The position numbers and the translations under genes were made by a program. A stretch of 10,024 bases of DNA from CBIHLX01 sp966210935 (GTDB lineage Bacteria; Patescibacteriota; Saccharimonadia; Saccharimonadales; Saccharimonadaceae). Location: the NCBI GenBank assembly GCA_966210935.1, contig CBIHLX010000029.1, positions 1 to 10,024 of the forward strand. The letters run 5' to 3'. The notes beneath the pieces are model-generated. The model was not told where the DNA came from. It worked only from the letters and a program-made list of their open reading frames with translations, and made no database searches. Within the stretch, counting starts at the first letter, position 1, and every line of letters starts with the position of its first letter. Of this stretch, positions 1 through 6,635 are shown in pieces.

Positions 1-554
1 CCTACAATATTATTCTCGAAGGTATCTGGTTCTACAGCGGCTTCATGGTGGCGCTCTCATTCCGTCAGCGCAACTTGCTCCGTAATTTCGGTTCTCTTAT
101 TGACTGGGTTGTTCGAGATGAATCACTTCACCTTAAGTTTGGTATCAACCTGATCCTAACTGTGCTTGAAGAAAATGAAGACCTTCAAACCGAAGAGTTT
201 GCAAACGAAATCAAGCAGATGATCCTCGACGCTGTCGAAATGGAAGAGGACTACAACCGAGACCTGCTGCCAAACGGTATCCTTGGCCTCAACAGCGACT
301 ACATCAACCAGTACGTGAAGTACCTGGCTGACCGCCGCCTCGAAGAGCTTGGTTTTGATCCGCACTACAAGGTGTCAAACCCTGCTAAGTGGATGGCTGG
401 TGCTAACGACACGCTGCAGCTAGTTAACTTCTTTGAAGCAACCAATACCAGCTACGAAGTCAACGCCGGCACACCTGCGCCAAGCATGGTCGGGCAAAGC
501 CCAAGCGCTGACCGCGAAGAAAACGACCCGGATAACAGTATCTTAAAGCAGTAA
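1..554 (+). CDS. nrdB: Class I ribonucleotide-diphosphate reductase, beta subunit (C-terminal part, 5' truncated by window edge)
   Basis: This is the radical-carrying small subunit of class I ribonucleotide reductase, which with NrdA reduces ribonucleotides to deoxyribonucleotides in the cytoplasm. The reading frame is open from base 3, so the gene begins left of the window and the ATG at 45 is internal. Visible metal-ligand signatures are LEGIWFYSGF (Glu at 18-20, equivalent to E. coli E204) and RDESLHLKFG (Glu at 120-122 and His at 129-131, equivalent to E238 and H241). These are followed by family-typical LLPNGILGLNSDYINQYVKYLADRRLEELG-like and NP.KWM...NFFE...TSYEV blocks. The end, with acidic residues then SILKQ, fits the flexible tail that docks on the large subunit. 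The radical Tyr and the first ligands lie outside, so subclass Ia, Ic or other cannot be judged. A terminator follows directly. The family call is firm. Confidence 0.93.
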   Translation, partial: YNIILEGIWFYSGFMVALSFRQRNLLRNFGSLIDWVVRDESLHLKFGINLILTVLEENEDLQTEEFANEIKQMILDAVEMEEDYNRDLLPNGILGLNSDYINQYVKYLADRRLEELGFDPHYKVSNPAKWMAGANDTLQLVNFFEATNTSYEVNAGTPAPSMVGQSPSADREENDPDNSILKQ

Positions 555-557
555 CCA

Positions 558-586
558 AAAAGTAGGCCTCAACCGGGCCTACTTTT
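558..586 (+). terminator. Strong intrinsic terminator after nrdB, symmetrical
   Basis: A perfect 11-bp stem, AAAAGTAGGCC (558-568) and GGCCTACTTTT (576-586), surrounds a 7-base loop three bases after the nrdB stop. The right arm ends in TTTT, giving the U-tract, and the left arm begins with AAAA, so the hairpin could also stop transcription from the other direction. It separates nrdB from the next gene, which starts only 29 bases later. Confidence 0.85.
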
Positions 587-615
587 CCTAATGACTAATT
601 TTCAGAAAGACCGAC

Positions 616-1137
616 ATGAAAGATATACTTGGCCCTTACGAAACGGCTATTACGAATGCCGAAGCATTATTACATGAACACGGAATTGATTCAGCCGATC
701 TCGTGCAGTGCGACACTATTTGCTACCGTGTTGAGACGAATGAACGCTACGAAGAGGTGAAGCAGCAGCTGGCACGCGTTGCAATTCTCCTCAATGAAGT
801 AGAGGTAAACGGCCGCCTGATTGCCGCCTTTGCACTCGAAGAGCCACTTAGTGCCGGTGCACAGGACACAATCTCGTACATTGAGTTACCACAACCAAAG
901 CCGGGACGTACATACGTCGAGGGTATTGATCATGTGCAATTCGTTACACGCTTGCCACTTAGCTACTTCCATCAAAAATATCAGAATGTGACTTTTGAAG
1001 AGAAGGGGCTGGTTAATCGTCTAAATCCACTACTCGAGATTGAGAGCGATGATATTGCGGTAAAGTTCCATGACAAACATATGGGTGCTGTGACCGAATT
1101 AGAAGAGCGACTGGACCTGCACTCCTTACATAGCTAA
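616..1137 (+). CDS. YecM-like VOC (glyoxalase-fold) family protein
   Basis: A 173-residue cytoplasmic protein that I match to the YecM family (vicinal-oxygen-chelate fold). The catalytic role of this family is not established; the fold often binds a metal. Evidence is the ordered set of family blocks: CDTICYRVET (residues 32-41), NGRLIAAFALEEPL (65-78), ISYIELPQPKPGRTYVEGID (86-105) with H106, and N136-P138 followed by IAVKFHDKHMGAVTELE (147-163) with H152. In E. coli YecM, as I recall it, the first block reads DHIS; here Thr34 stands at the His position, so one putative metal ligand may be missing. The ATG at 616 gives the expected family length. Upstream is only AGAAAGA at 604-610, a weak ribosome site. 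The gene stands alone between a terminator and an AT-rich gap. Confidence 0.75.
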   Translation: MKDILGPYETAITNAEALLHEHGIDSADLVQCDTICYRVETNERYEEVKQQLARVAILLNEVEVNGRLIAAFALEEPLSAGAQDTISYIELPQPKPGRTYVEGIDHVQFVTRLPLSYFHQKYQNVTFEEKGLVNRLNPLLEIESDDIAVKFHDKHMGAVTELEERLDLHSLHS

Positions 1138-1156
1138 AATTGCCCATACTTCTTGC

Positions 1157-1182
1157 TAAGTTATTCACTACATGATAACTTA
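1157..1182. repeat. Inverted repeat in the gap before the SGNH hydrolase gene
   Basis: TAAGTTAT (1157-1164) and ATAACTTA (1175-1182) form a perfect 8-bp inverted repeat with a 10-base spacer in the 70-base gap between the YecM-like gene and the SGNH gene. No T-run follows, so it is a poor terminator. A weak -35/-10-like pair (TTGCTA at 1153-1158, TAACTT at 1176-1181, 17-base spacing) falls on it, so it could be a promoter with an operator-like palindrome. The element is AT-rich and short, so chance is possible. Confidence 0.35.
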
Positions 1183-1207
1183 AGGTTAAATTAAGCGGGG
1201 CTCAGCT

Positions 1208-3958
1208 ATGACATGGGTTGATCAGACAAAACGTCACTTTGCGGCCGTAAGACTGATCGCTTATATTATCGTTGGTGTGGTCACTATCTTTTGTATAGGT
1301 TTGTTAACTAGCCTATATGCTCACGCGCTTGAGGACCCATCACCTTCTTGGTTAGCGGGGGCTCCCTCTTTTCTGAGTGAAACTGAATCGATACGACAGA
1401 CGGGCGTGGTTAATGATTGCACGCCAACATACGTTACTGTTGCTGGAGGCTCTCAGGGTGGGTATAAATGCCTCGTCCAAGGAGAGGATGTGGCAATTGA
1501 CGACAATCTAACAAGTATTAGTATTGGTCTCGATAAAAAGCAGTATAAAGTGAACGGCATGGGTCCTGTGATTAGTGAGTACTCTAGGCGTAACTTTGTG
1601 CCATCGTCAAACATGCTTATTACTCGCAGCGGCTATACATTTGTGACATATAGCGCGACGCTGACTATAGAGTCTAATGTTTTGAAATCTCTGAGACCGG
1701 TCATTGGCCCGACGCTTGCACGTGAATACAACTATGCTTATAGCCCGGATTTCACCCTCTCGGACGGGAGCGGTCCATTGAATGTGGCTCGTGGGCTAGG
1801 ATACTCGCAAAATGGTAGATGGATTGTTGTTGAAGTCATGAATCTTGGTCTTGTAAGGATTGATACGCATAATAATTACAGAGCTGAGCTTTTCTCGACA
1901 CTGGCGCCGCGATATTACGTAGCATCAAACCCTCAGATGGCGCTTGCAATCTCGGACGATGGTAGTCATGCGGCAGTGGGTGGCATGAACAGTCCCTTTC
2001 TGGTGTATGAAATTAGCAATACATGCACTAAGGTAATTGATCCAGATCTTATATTCAGCAGAGACGGTTACGTGGGTTGCCCTGAGAAAAGCCTATGGGA
2101 GTACAAGGGCTCGGACCAATATTCTCCGTATAGACTTAAGTTTGATGCCGACGGCTATGAACTGAAGTTTGTGGATTCAATTACCCACTGGTCGAATTGT
2201 AGTGGAATACTACAGACACGATGCGAAGCATGGCGCACACTTAGAGCTCCTGGTTATTCAGATGAATCGAAACTTGATTATCTTGCGCTAGGTGATTCAT
2301 ATTCTAGCGGTGAAGGCGATATTGAGGATAACAGTGGCTACTATCTTCCATCCACTAATACCGATACAGACAACTGCCACATTAGCTCTAGGTCATTCCC
2401 ATATAGACTACGAGACACGTATGGTATTGATCTTGATAAAATGAGATCCATTGCATGCTCTGGCGCGAAAGTTACATCTGACTATTATGTGCAGATGGAT
2501 AATTATATTGGGCAAAATAATAGGCTTTCAAAACGGAGTGCGAGCGAAGTAGATTTCTTTAAACAGGATGCATTAGAGAGATTTGTTCCTGGTAGGGCTC
2601 CGCAGTTGGAGTTTGTGAAGAAATATAAACCCAAAGTCATTACGGTAACGGGAGGCGGTAATGATGTGGGATTTGGAGATATTTTAAAATATTGCGCATG
2701 GGATTCGAGTAATAATGTAGCAACTGCTTTATTCTATGCATCATTCAGCTGTGGGTACGCTGATAGTGGTAATGAACTGCAGAAAATGCTCGCCAGGGCA
2801 ATACATGATCAATACGAATATAACGTTGCTTTAGTAAAGGCATTAAAACAGGCGTCACCTAATAGTAAGATATACCTACTTGGATACCCGCAATTCATAA
2901 GCAGGGGTACTGCTATATGTACAAATTCCCTGCTTTTAAATTCTGCAGAAAGAAATATGTTATACGAGGCTGTCGATTATATGAACGTCGTACAGAAAAA
3001 TGTAGCAAAAGATACGGGTGCGCAATATGTTGACATTGCGGATAGTCTCACTGGGGGGCGACTATGCGAGGGTAGTGAATACATGACAGGCATACTTGAT
3101 ATTGGATTTGATAATACGCGGCAACAGGAAATGTTTCATCCCAATGCCGAGGGGCATCGTAAGATTGCAGAGACTTTTCGATCATCTGTTGGTAAATCGA
3201 AGGCTGAATTTATGGATGGCGAGCTGAGCGATGGGGAACGCGTCTCGACTGGAGTGAGTGGTTATTTTGGTGATATTACGAACGTAGTTCAATCGTTCAG
3301 TGCATATATAGTTGATGGTGCCGTGACGAAAGAACGATATATTAATATCGGGAAAGAAATAGGCCTGCTTATGTCAGGCGCTCAGGCGACAGCTACTATC
3401 TATTCAGAGCCAACTGTTGTTGGTGGAGGTATAGTCGGTGATGATGGTGCTCTATCGATGGATATTGTTGTACCTGCAAGTGTCCGTCCTGGGTATCACA
3501 TGCTTACTGTATCCACTTGGACATATTCAGGTGAGCCAATTCGATTTTATCAACTAATTGAGGTTGTTGGATCTAACCTAAGTGATCGAGATGAAGATGG
3601 AGTAAGTGATGATAAGGATTTTTGTGGTTATATGCCCAATCTGAATATTGATAAAGATTTAGATGGAGTGGATGACGCGTGTGATATGAACGTGAACGTG
3701 GCGGCTAGTAGTGTTGAGCTGCCGGGTGTGCGAACATTAAATACTGCTCATAGTCTAGGGGTGTCGCCACGGGCGGGCTCCGTTTCAAGTTACCAAGTTA
3801 ATGCTCGGTCTGAGCCTCAAGATAGGCCAGTGTCGGTTCATGGAGCTATAAATATTGATAAAAACTGGTCTATGCTGCCCATAGTTGGTACAATTGCCGT
3901 GAGTACAGCTATACTGCTTGGGGTCTATTATATAAAACGAGGGATATTGAAGAGATGA
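1208..3958 (+). CDS. Large exported, membrane-anchored SGNH/GDSL hydrolase with thrombospondin type 3 calcium repeat
   Basis: A 916-residue surface protein, probably an esterase or lipase; the substrate is unknown. In order: an uncleaved or cleavable N-terminal membrane segment (residues about 15-40); a region to about 345 with propeller-like strands such as SDDGSHAAVGG; and an SGNH domain (about 355-660) with block I GDSYSSGEG (G362, nucleophile S364), the CHISSRSFPY and ACSGA blocks (C390, C417, G419), block III GGGND (N485) and block V HPNAEGH (H644). Next come a beta-rich domain (about 670-790), a DxDxDG-type TSP3 calcium repeat (793-826, Cys806 and Cys825 probably paired), a linker, and a C-terminal helix (about 888-909) followed by KRGILKR, suggesting an anchor with a short cytoplasmic end. 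The residue three before the catalytic His is Glu641, not the usual Asp. GGGG at 1197-1200 is the ribosome site. Its stop overlaps the next gene. Confidence 0.85.
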   Translation: MTWVDQTKRHFAAVRLIAYIIVGVVTIFCIGLLTSLYAHALEDPSPSWLAGAPSFLSETESIRQTGVVNDCTPTYVTVAGGSQGGYKCLVQGEDVAIDDNLTSISIGLDKKQYKVNGMGPVISEYSRRNFVPSSNMLITRSGYTFVTYSATLTIESNVLKSLRPVIGPTLAREYNYAYSPDFTLSDGSGPLNVARGLGYSQNGRWIVVEVMNLGLVRIDTHNNYRAELFSTLAPRYYVASNPQMALAISDDGSHAAVGGMNSPFLVYEISNTCTKVIDPDLIFSRDGYVGCPEKSLWEYKGSDQYSPYRLKFDADGYELKFVDSITHWSNCSGILQTRCEAWRTLRAPGYSDESKLDYLALGDSYSSGEGDIEDNSGYYLPSTNTDTDNCHISSRSFPYRLRDTYGIDLDKMRSIACSGAKVTSDYYVQMDNYIGQNNRLSKRSASEVDFFKQDALERFVPGRAPQLEFVKKYKPKVITVTGGGNDVGFGDILKYCAWDSSNNVATALFYASFSCGYADSGNELQKMLARAIHDQYEYNVALVKALKQASPNSKIYLLGYPQFISRGTAICTNSLLLNSAERNMLYEAVDYMNVVQKNVAKDTGAQYVDIADSLTGGRLCEGSEYMTGILDIGFDNTRQQEMFHPNAEGHRKIAETFRSSVGKSKAEFMDGELSDGERVSTGVSGYFGDITNVVQSFSAYIVDGAVTKERYINIGKEIGLLMSGAQATATIYSEPTVVGGGIVGDDGALSMDIVVPASVRPGYHMLTVSTWTYSGEPIRFYQLIEVVGSNLSDRDEDGVSDDKDFCGYMPNLNIDKDLDGVDDACDMNVNVAASSVELPGVRTLNTAHSLGVSPRAGSVSSYQVNARSEPQDRPVSVHGAINIDKNWSMLPIVGTIAVSTAILLGVYYIKRGILKR

Positions 3959-4326
3959 ATGAACAAAGATCTGGGGTTGGGTTATTAAATAGATTTTACT
4001 ATTCGCCATTGATGTATATCTCGGTTTTTGTCGTGTGCATATACGTTCTTTATGCGGCACCTGATGTAATTGGACATGCAGTTCGTGAATCAAAGGGTCT
4101 CCCTGTGTATGTAGAGCAGGTCTTCGGGCCAGTATGGGAGGCATATGTGTCTGTCATGACTTTTGGTATCGCACTTTGTTTTGCATTAATCTCCCTGGTC
4201 CTTAGTGTAAAAAATAACATTAGTTCAGGTGCAAAGAGGCTTATGTTCAACGTCTCTATTGGGCTATTGGTACTTGCTACCCTAATTGCTGTGTATGTGA
4301 ATTCCGCATATATATACAATGCCTAA
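3955..4326 (+). CDS. Small three-helix membrane protein translationally coupled to the SGNH hydrolase
   Basis: A 123-residue integral membrane protein that I do not recognise. Its ATG at 3955 overlaps the TGA of the SGNH gene by four bases (ATGA), and GAGGGA at 3939-3944 gives a ribosome site ten bases upstream inside that gene, so the two are almost certainly co-translated. Three hydrophobic helices are visible: about residues 17-35, 64-85 and 97-118. The loop between the first two (about 36-63) is charged and carries APDV..HAVRESKGLPVYVEQ. The topology (short N-terminal tail, two loops, almost no C-terminal tail) resembles the pilin-like small proteins of secretion clusters, but no family motif supports that. 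The coupling suggests it helps place, anchor or export the hydrolase; that is inference. Base composition is AT-rich, like its partner. Confidence 0.7.
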   Translation: MNEQRSGVGLLNRFYYSPLMYISVFVVCIYVLYAAPDVIGHAVRESKGLPVYVEQVFGPVWEAYVSVMTFGIALCFALISLVLSVKNNISSGAKRLMFNVSIGLLVLATLIAVYVNSAYIYNA

Positions 4327-4336
4327 CGAACTTACT

Positions 4337-4361
4337 ATTTACTATACAAGATATAGTAAAT
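4337..4361. repeat. Perfect 10-bp inverted repeat upstream of zwf
   Basis: ATTTACTATA (4337-4346) and TATAGTAAAT (4352-4361) pair perfectly around a 5-base spacer CAAGA in the 66-base gap between the membrane protein gene and zwf. There is no T-run after either arm, so an intrinsic terminator is not well supported. An operator for a dimeric regulator of zwf, or an mRNA end-protecting hairpin for the upstream pair, are both possible. Confidence 0.5.
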
Positions 4362-4377
4362 GACTTAGATAAAGGTG

Positions 4378-4383
4378 TATACT
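4378..4383 (+). promoter_or_regulatory. Possible -10 element of a near-leaderless zwf transcript
   Basis: TATACT (five of six matches to TATAAT) lies nine bases before the zwf ATG at 4393, so transcription from it would begin within a few bases of the start codon. This would explain why no Shine-Dalgarno sequence sits at normal distance (AAAGG at 4371-4375 is 17 bases away). No convincing -35 box is seen. A shifted alternative -10 is TAAAAT at 4383-4388. Tentative. Confidence 0.25.
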
Positions 4384-4392
4384 AAAATAAGT

Positions 4393-5679
4393 ATGAAAAC
4401 AAAACTCCTTATCTTCGGTATCACTGGTGATTTATCTACTCGTAAACTTTTACCTGCGCTGAAGGCGATTCATGTGGCAGGGGAGTTTAATGGCCTGTCG
4501 ATGATTGGCGTGTCTCGTCGTGAGGTGAATGTTGATGAACTACTTACTAGTTCACTGGGTGACGCAACGCTCGCTGATAAGGTGTCGATCTTTTCGATGG
4601 ATCTTGCGAAGGGTGAGGATTACACGCGCCTGAAGGACTATGTGGCCCTAGCTGACGACGAGCAGCTGATCGCCTACCTGTCAGTGCCGCCAGCGGCCGC
4701 GACGGATATCGTGGACTTCATGGGGCAGGCCGGGCTCAATACGCCGAACGTAAAAATCTTGTTCGAAAAGCCGTTTGGAATGGATCTCGACTCAGCGCAC
4801 CGTATGATTGAACATACTGCTCGCTACTATAGTGAAGAGCAGCTCTACCGTATCGACCACTACCTGGCGAAAGAAATGGCGCAAAACATTGTAGCCTTCC
4901 GTGGCCGCAATGCGCTGTTTAGTAATATCTGGAACAATAACTTTATCGAAGCGATCGAAGTGGTAGCCAGTGAGAAGATTGGTATCGAAGGCCGCGCTCA
5001 GTTCTACGAGCAAACCGGCGCGCTCCGTGATCTCATACAAGGTCATTTGATGCAGCTTTTGGCACTAACCCTGATGGATATTCCGCATGACTTTGCATGG
5101 GAAGAGCTACCAGCACTTCGCCTCCGTGCTCTCGAGCAATTGCAGCCAGCTGATCCTGCAAAGGCGGTTCGCGCTCAGTACGAAGGGTACCAGAGCGAGG
5201 TAGAGAACCCGGGCAGTCTCACGGAAACGTTTGTAGCGCTTGAACTCGAATCCACTCAACCACGCTGGCTCGATGTGCCAATTCGGCTGATTACGGGTAA
5301 GGCGCTTGCTGACAAGACGACTGAAATCCGTATTCACCTGAAGAAACTGCATGAAGCGCAGAGTAATACGATCGTCTTCCGTATTCAGCCAAATGAAGGC
5401 ATTGATATTGAGCTTTTCACAAAGCGGCCAGGTTACGACCGTGAATTTGAAACCCGACACCTAGAGCTAACATTCCCGGAAGACGAAAAGCTACCGGATG
5501 CATACGAGCACGTGATTGTTGATGCGATTCGTGGCCACAAAAACTTATTCACCAGTAGTCCTGAGGTGATCCGCTCATGGGAAATTTTGGCACCACTTCA
5601 GCATAGCTGGAATATGAGCAACGAAGCACTGCCGCAATATAGCGTTGGCTCTCGTGTTGAAGATATTACTCGTCGCTAG
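4393..5679 (+). CDS. zwf: Glucose-6-phosphate 1-dehydrogenase
   Basis: Oxidises glucose 6-phosphate to 6-phosphogluconolactone with NADP (or NAD), the entry to the oxidative pentose phosphate pathway. The cytoplasmic enzyme shows the dinucleotide-binding GITGDLSTRKLLP (residues 9-21), FEKPFG (124-129), the substrate motif RIDHYLAKE (153-161; usually RIDHYLGKE, so Gly to Ala at 159), ASEKIGIEGR and LRDLIQGHLMQLL with the likely catalytic H218, and the late TGKAL and FTSSPEVIRSWEIL segments. At 428 residues it is shorter than the usual 480-510, but all core motifs are present. I prefer ATG 4393 because homologues begin a few residues before the GxxGDL loop; GTG 4375 would add six residues. No gnd or pgl gene is adjacent. 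The TAG stop shares bases with the stop of the convergent pilin gene, with no terminator between. Confidence 0.94.
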   Translation: MKTKLLIFGITGDLSTRKLLPALKAIHVAGEFNGLSMIGVSRREVNVDELLTSSLGDATLADKVSIFSMDLAKGEDYTRLKDYVALADDEQLIAYLSVPPAAATDIVDFMGQAGLNTPNVKILFEKPFGMDLDSAHRMIEHTARYYSEEQLYRIDHYLAKEMAQNIVAFRGRNALFSNIWNNNFIEAIEVVASEKIGIEGRAQFYEQTGALRDLIQGHLMQLLALTLMDIPHDFAWEELPALRLRALEQLQPADPAKAVRAQYEGYQSEVENPGSLTETFVALELESTQPRWLDVPIRLITGKALADKTTEIRIHLKKLHEAQSNTIVFRIQPNEGIDIELFTKRPGYDREFETRHLELTFPEDEKLPDAYEHVIVDAIRGHKNLFTSSPEVIRSWEILAPLQHSWNMSNEALPQYSVGSRVEDITRR

Positions 5680-6635
5680 CGAGCAGGACCGGTAGAGGTC
5701 GAGTCATTCGGCGTGCCGTTCCATGTCCAGTCGGTTGAGTCACCGTCGCCGTAGTTCGGTAGTGTCTCGCCCTTGGTGATCATAAATTCATCAAACCAAA
5801 GTATGTCGCCGCTGACGACATTGAAATTATACATGCCAGCGTTTGAAACGTAGACGTCGACCGTTGGTGTATGGGTGCCGGTTACTTTTGTCCAGGTATT
5901 GGCAGGAACAGACGGTGTACCTGACGAGCCGCCAGTGTAGGCGCCATCGGAAACGCGAGCACCTTGCCAGTAAATAGTAGGGGTGCCGGCGACAGTGGAG
6001 TAGATCCAAAATGACCACTGTACTTTTTCGCCTGCGTTGACACGTAGTCTGTTTCCGCTCGGGGTATTTGCCATAGCCGCCGTATAGCCAGAAGCGCCGG
6101 TAATAACTTTCTTTAATGATGTTGTGCCGCTATGGCTGCGGTCGGAAGCAATAGACGAAGTTGCTGCTATCGGGCTGCTGCCAGCCGAACCAAACCCACT
6201 CGTGCTAGTGCCGGCTGCATTTGGATTAACGGCGTAGTTGGTGACCGGCGCAGTTCCACCTTGGCCATGGCCAGCACAGCCGCCGCTTGCAGGGGTACTG
6301 CTGGTTGAGCTGGTTTTATATGAAGTTGGCCCAGAAGTCGCGGTAATGCAGTAGGTCGGGGGATTGGTACTGTTGTTGACGCTGTACTGATAGCTCACGT
6401 TGCCACCATCTGTAATGCCGATACTGGCGAGATCTGCCGGGAATTGGCCGGGGTTATCGACCTGGTAGACGGCAATTTTCTTGGCTGCTTGGGTGAGGGC
6501 TGAGGAGACGGCGCTCGCGCGAGCGCGTTCCTGGATGCCATTAAACGCGACGATCGTAATGGCCGCCAGGATAGCGATCACTACGATCACAATTAGGAGT
6601 TCAACAATAGTAAAGCCGCTTCGAGGAGATTTCAT
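5676..6635 (-). CDS. Type IV prepilin-like protein with C-terminal jelly-roll domain (array unit 1, last in the operon)
   Basis: A 319-residue surface pilin-type protein. Leader MKSPRSG is followed by the processing site G^FTIVE with Glu at +5, and a hydrophobic helix to about residue 31, so PilD-type cleavage and N-methylation are expected. The small pilin domain contains C96 (YCITAT) and C120 (SGGCAGHG), a likely disulfide loop. From about residue 131 a fused domain begins (VTNYAVNPNA), with strands such as VQWSFWIY and ILWFDEFMITKGE, and ends in Y-GDGDSTDWTWNGTPNDSTS-TGPAR. It resembles carbohydrate-binding-module jelly rolls; that is fold inference. ATG 6635 was chosen because it precedes the leader directly and overlaps the previous stop as TAATG. 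GAGGG at 6651-6647 is the ribosome site. It is the only unit whose own terminal TGPA uses GGT for Gly. Confidence 0.88.
   Translation of the reverse strand: MKSPRSGFTIVELLIVIVVIAILAAITIVAFNGIQERARASAVSSALTQAAKKIAVYQVDNPGQFPADLASIGITDGGNVSYQYSVNNSTNPPTYCITATSGPTSYKTSSTSSTPASGGCAGHGQGGTAPVTNYAVNPNAAGTSTSGFGSAGSSPIAATSSIASDRSHSGTTSLKKVITGASGYTAAMANTPSGNRLRVNAGEKVQWSFWIYSTVAGTPTIYWQGARVSDGAYTGGSSGTPSVPANTWTKVTGTHTPTVDVYVSNAGMYNFNVVSGDILWFDEFMITKGETLPNYGDGDSTDWTWNGTPNDSTSTGPAR

Noticed and set aside
45..47. ATG as start of nrdB
   Set aside because: The same frame is open to the window edge and encodes the conserved LEGIWFYSGF metal-ligand segment upstream, so the ATG is internal.
1138..1207. tRNA or small RNA in the gap before the SGNH gene
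   Set aside because: The 70 bases hold only a short AT-rich inverted repeat; no cloverleaf or T-loop motif is seen.
3785..4319. Minus-strand open frames opposite the SGNH and membrane protein genes
   Set aside because: No recognisable domain, no ribosome site, and the plus-strand frames show clear domains and coupling.
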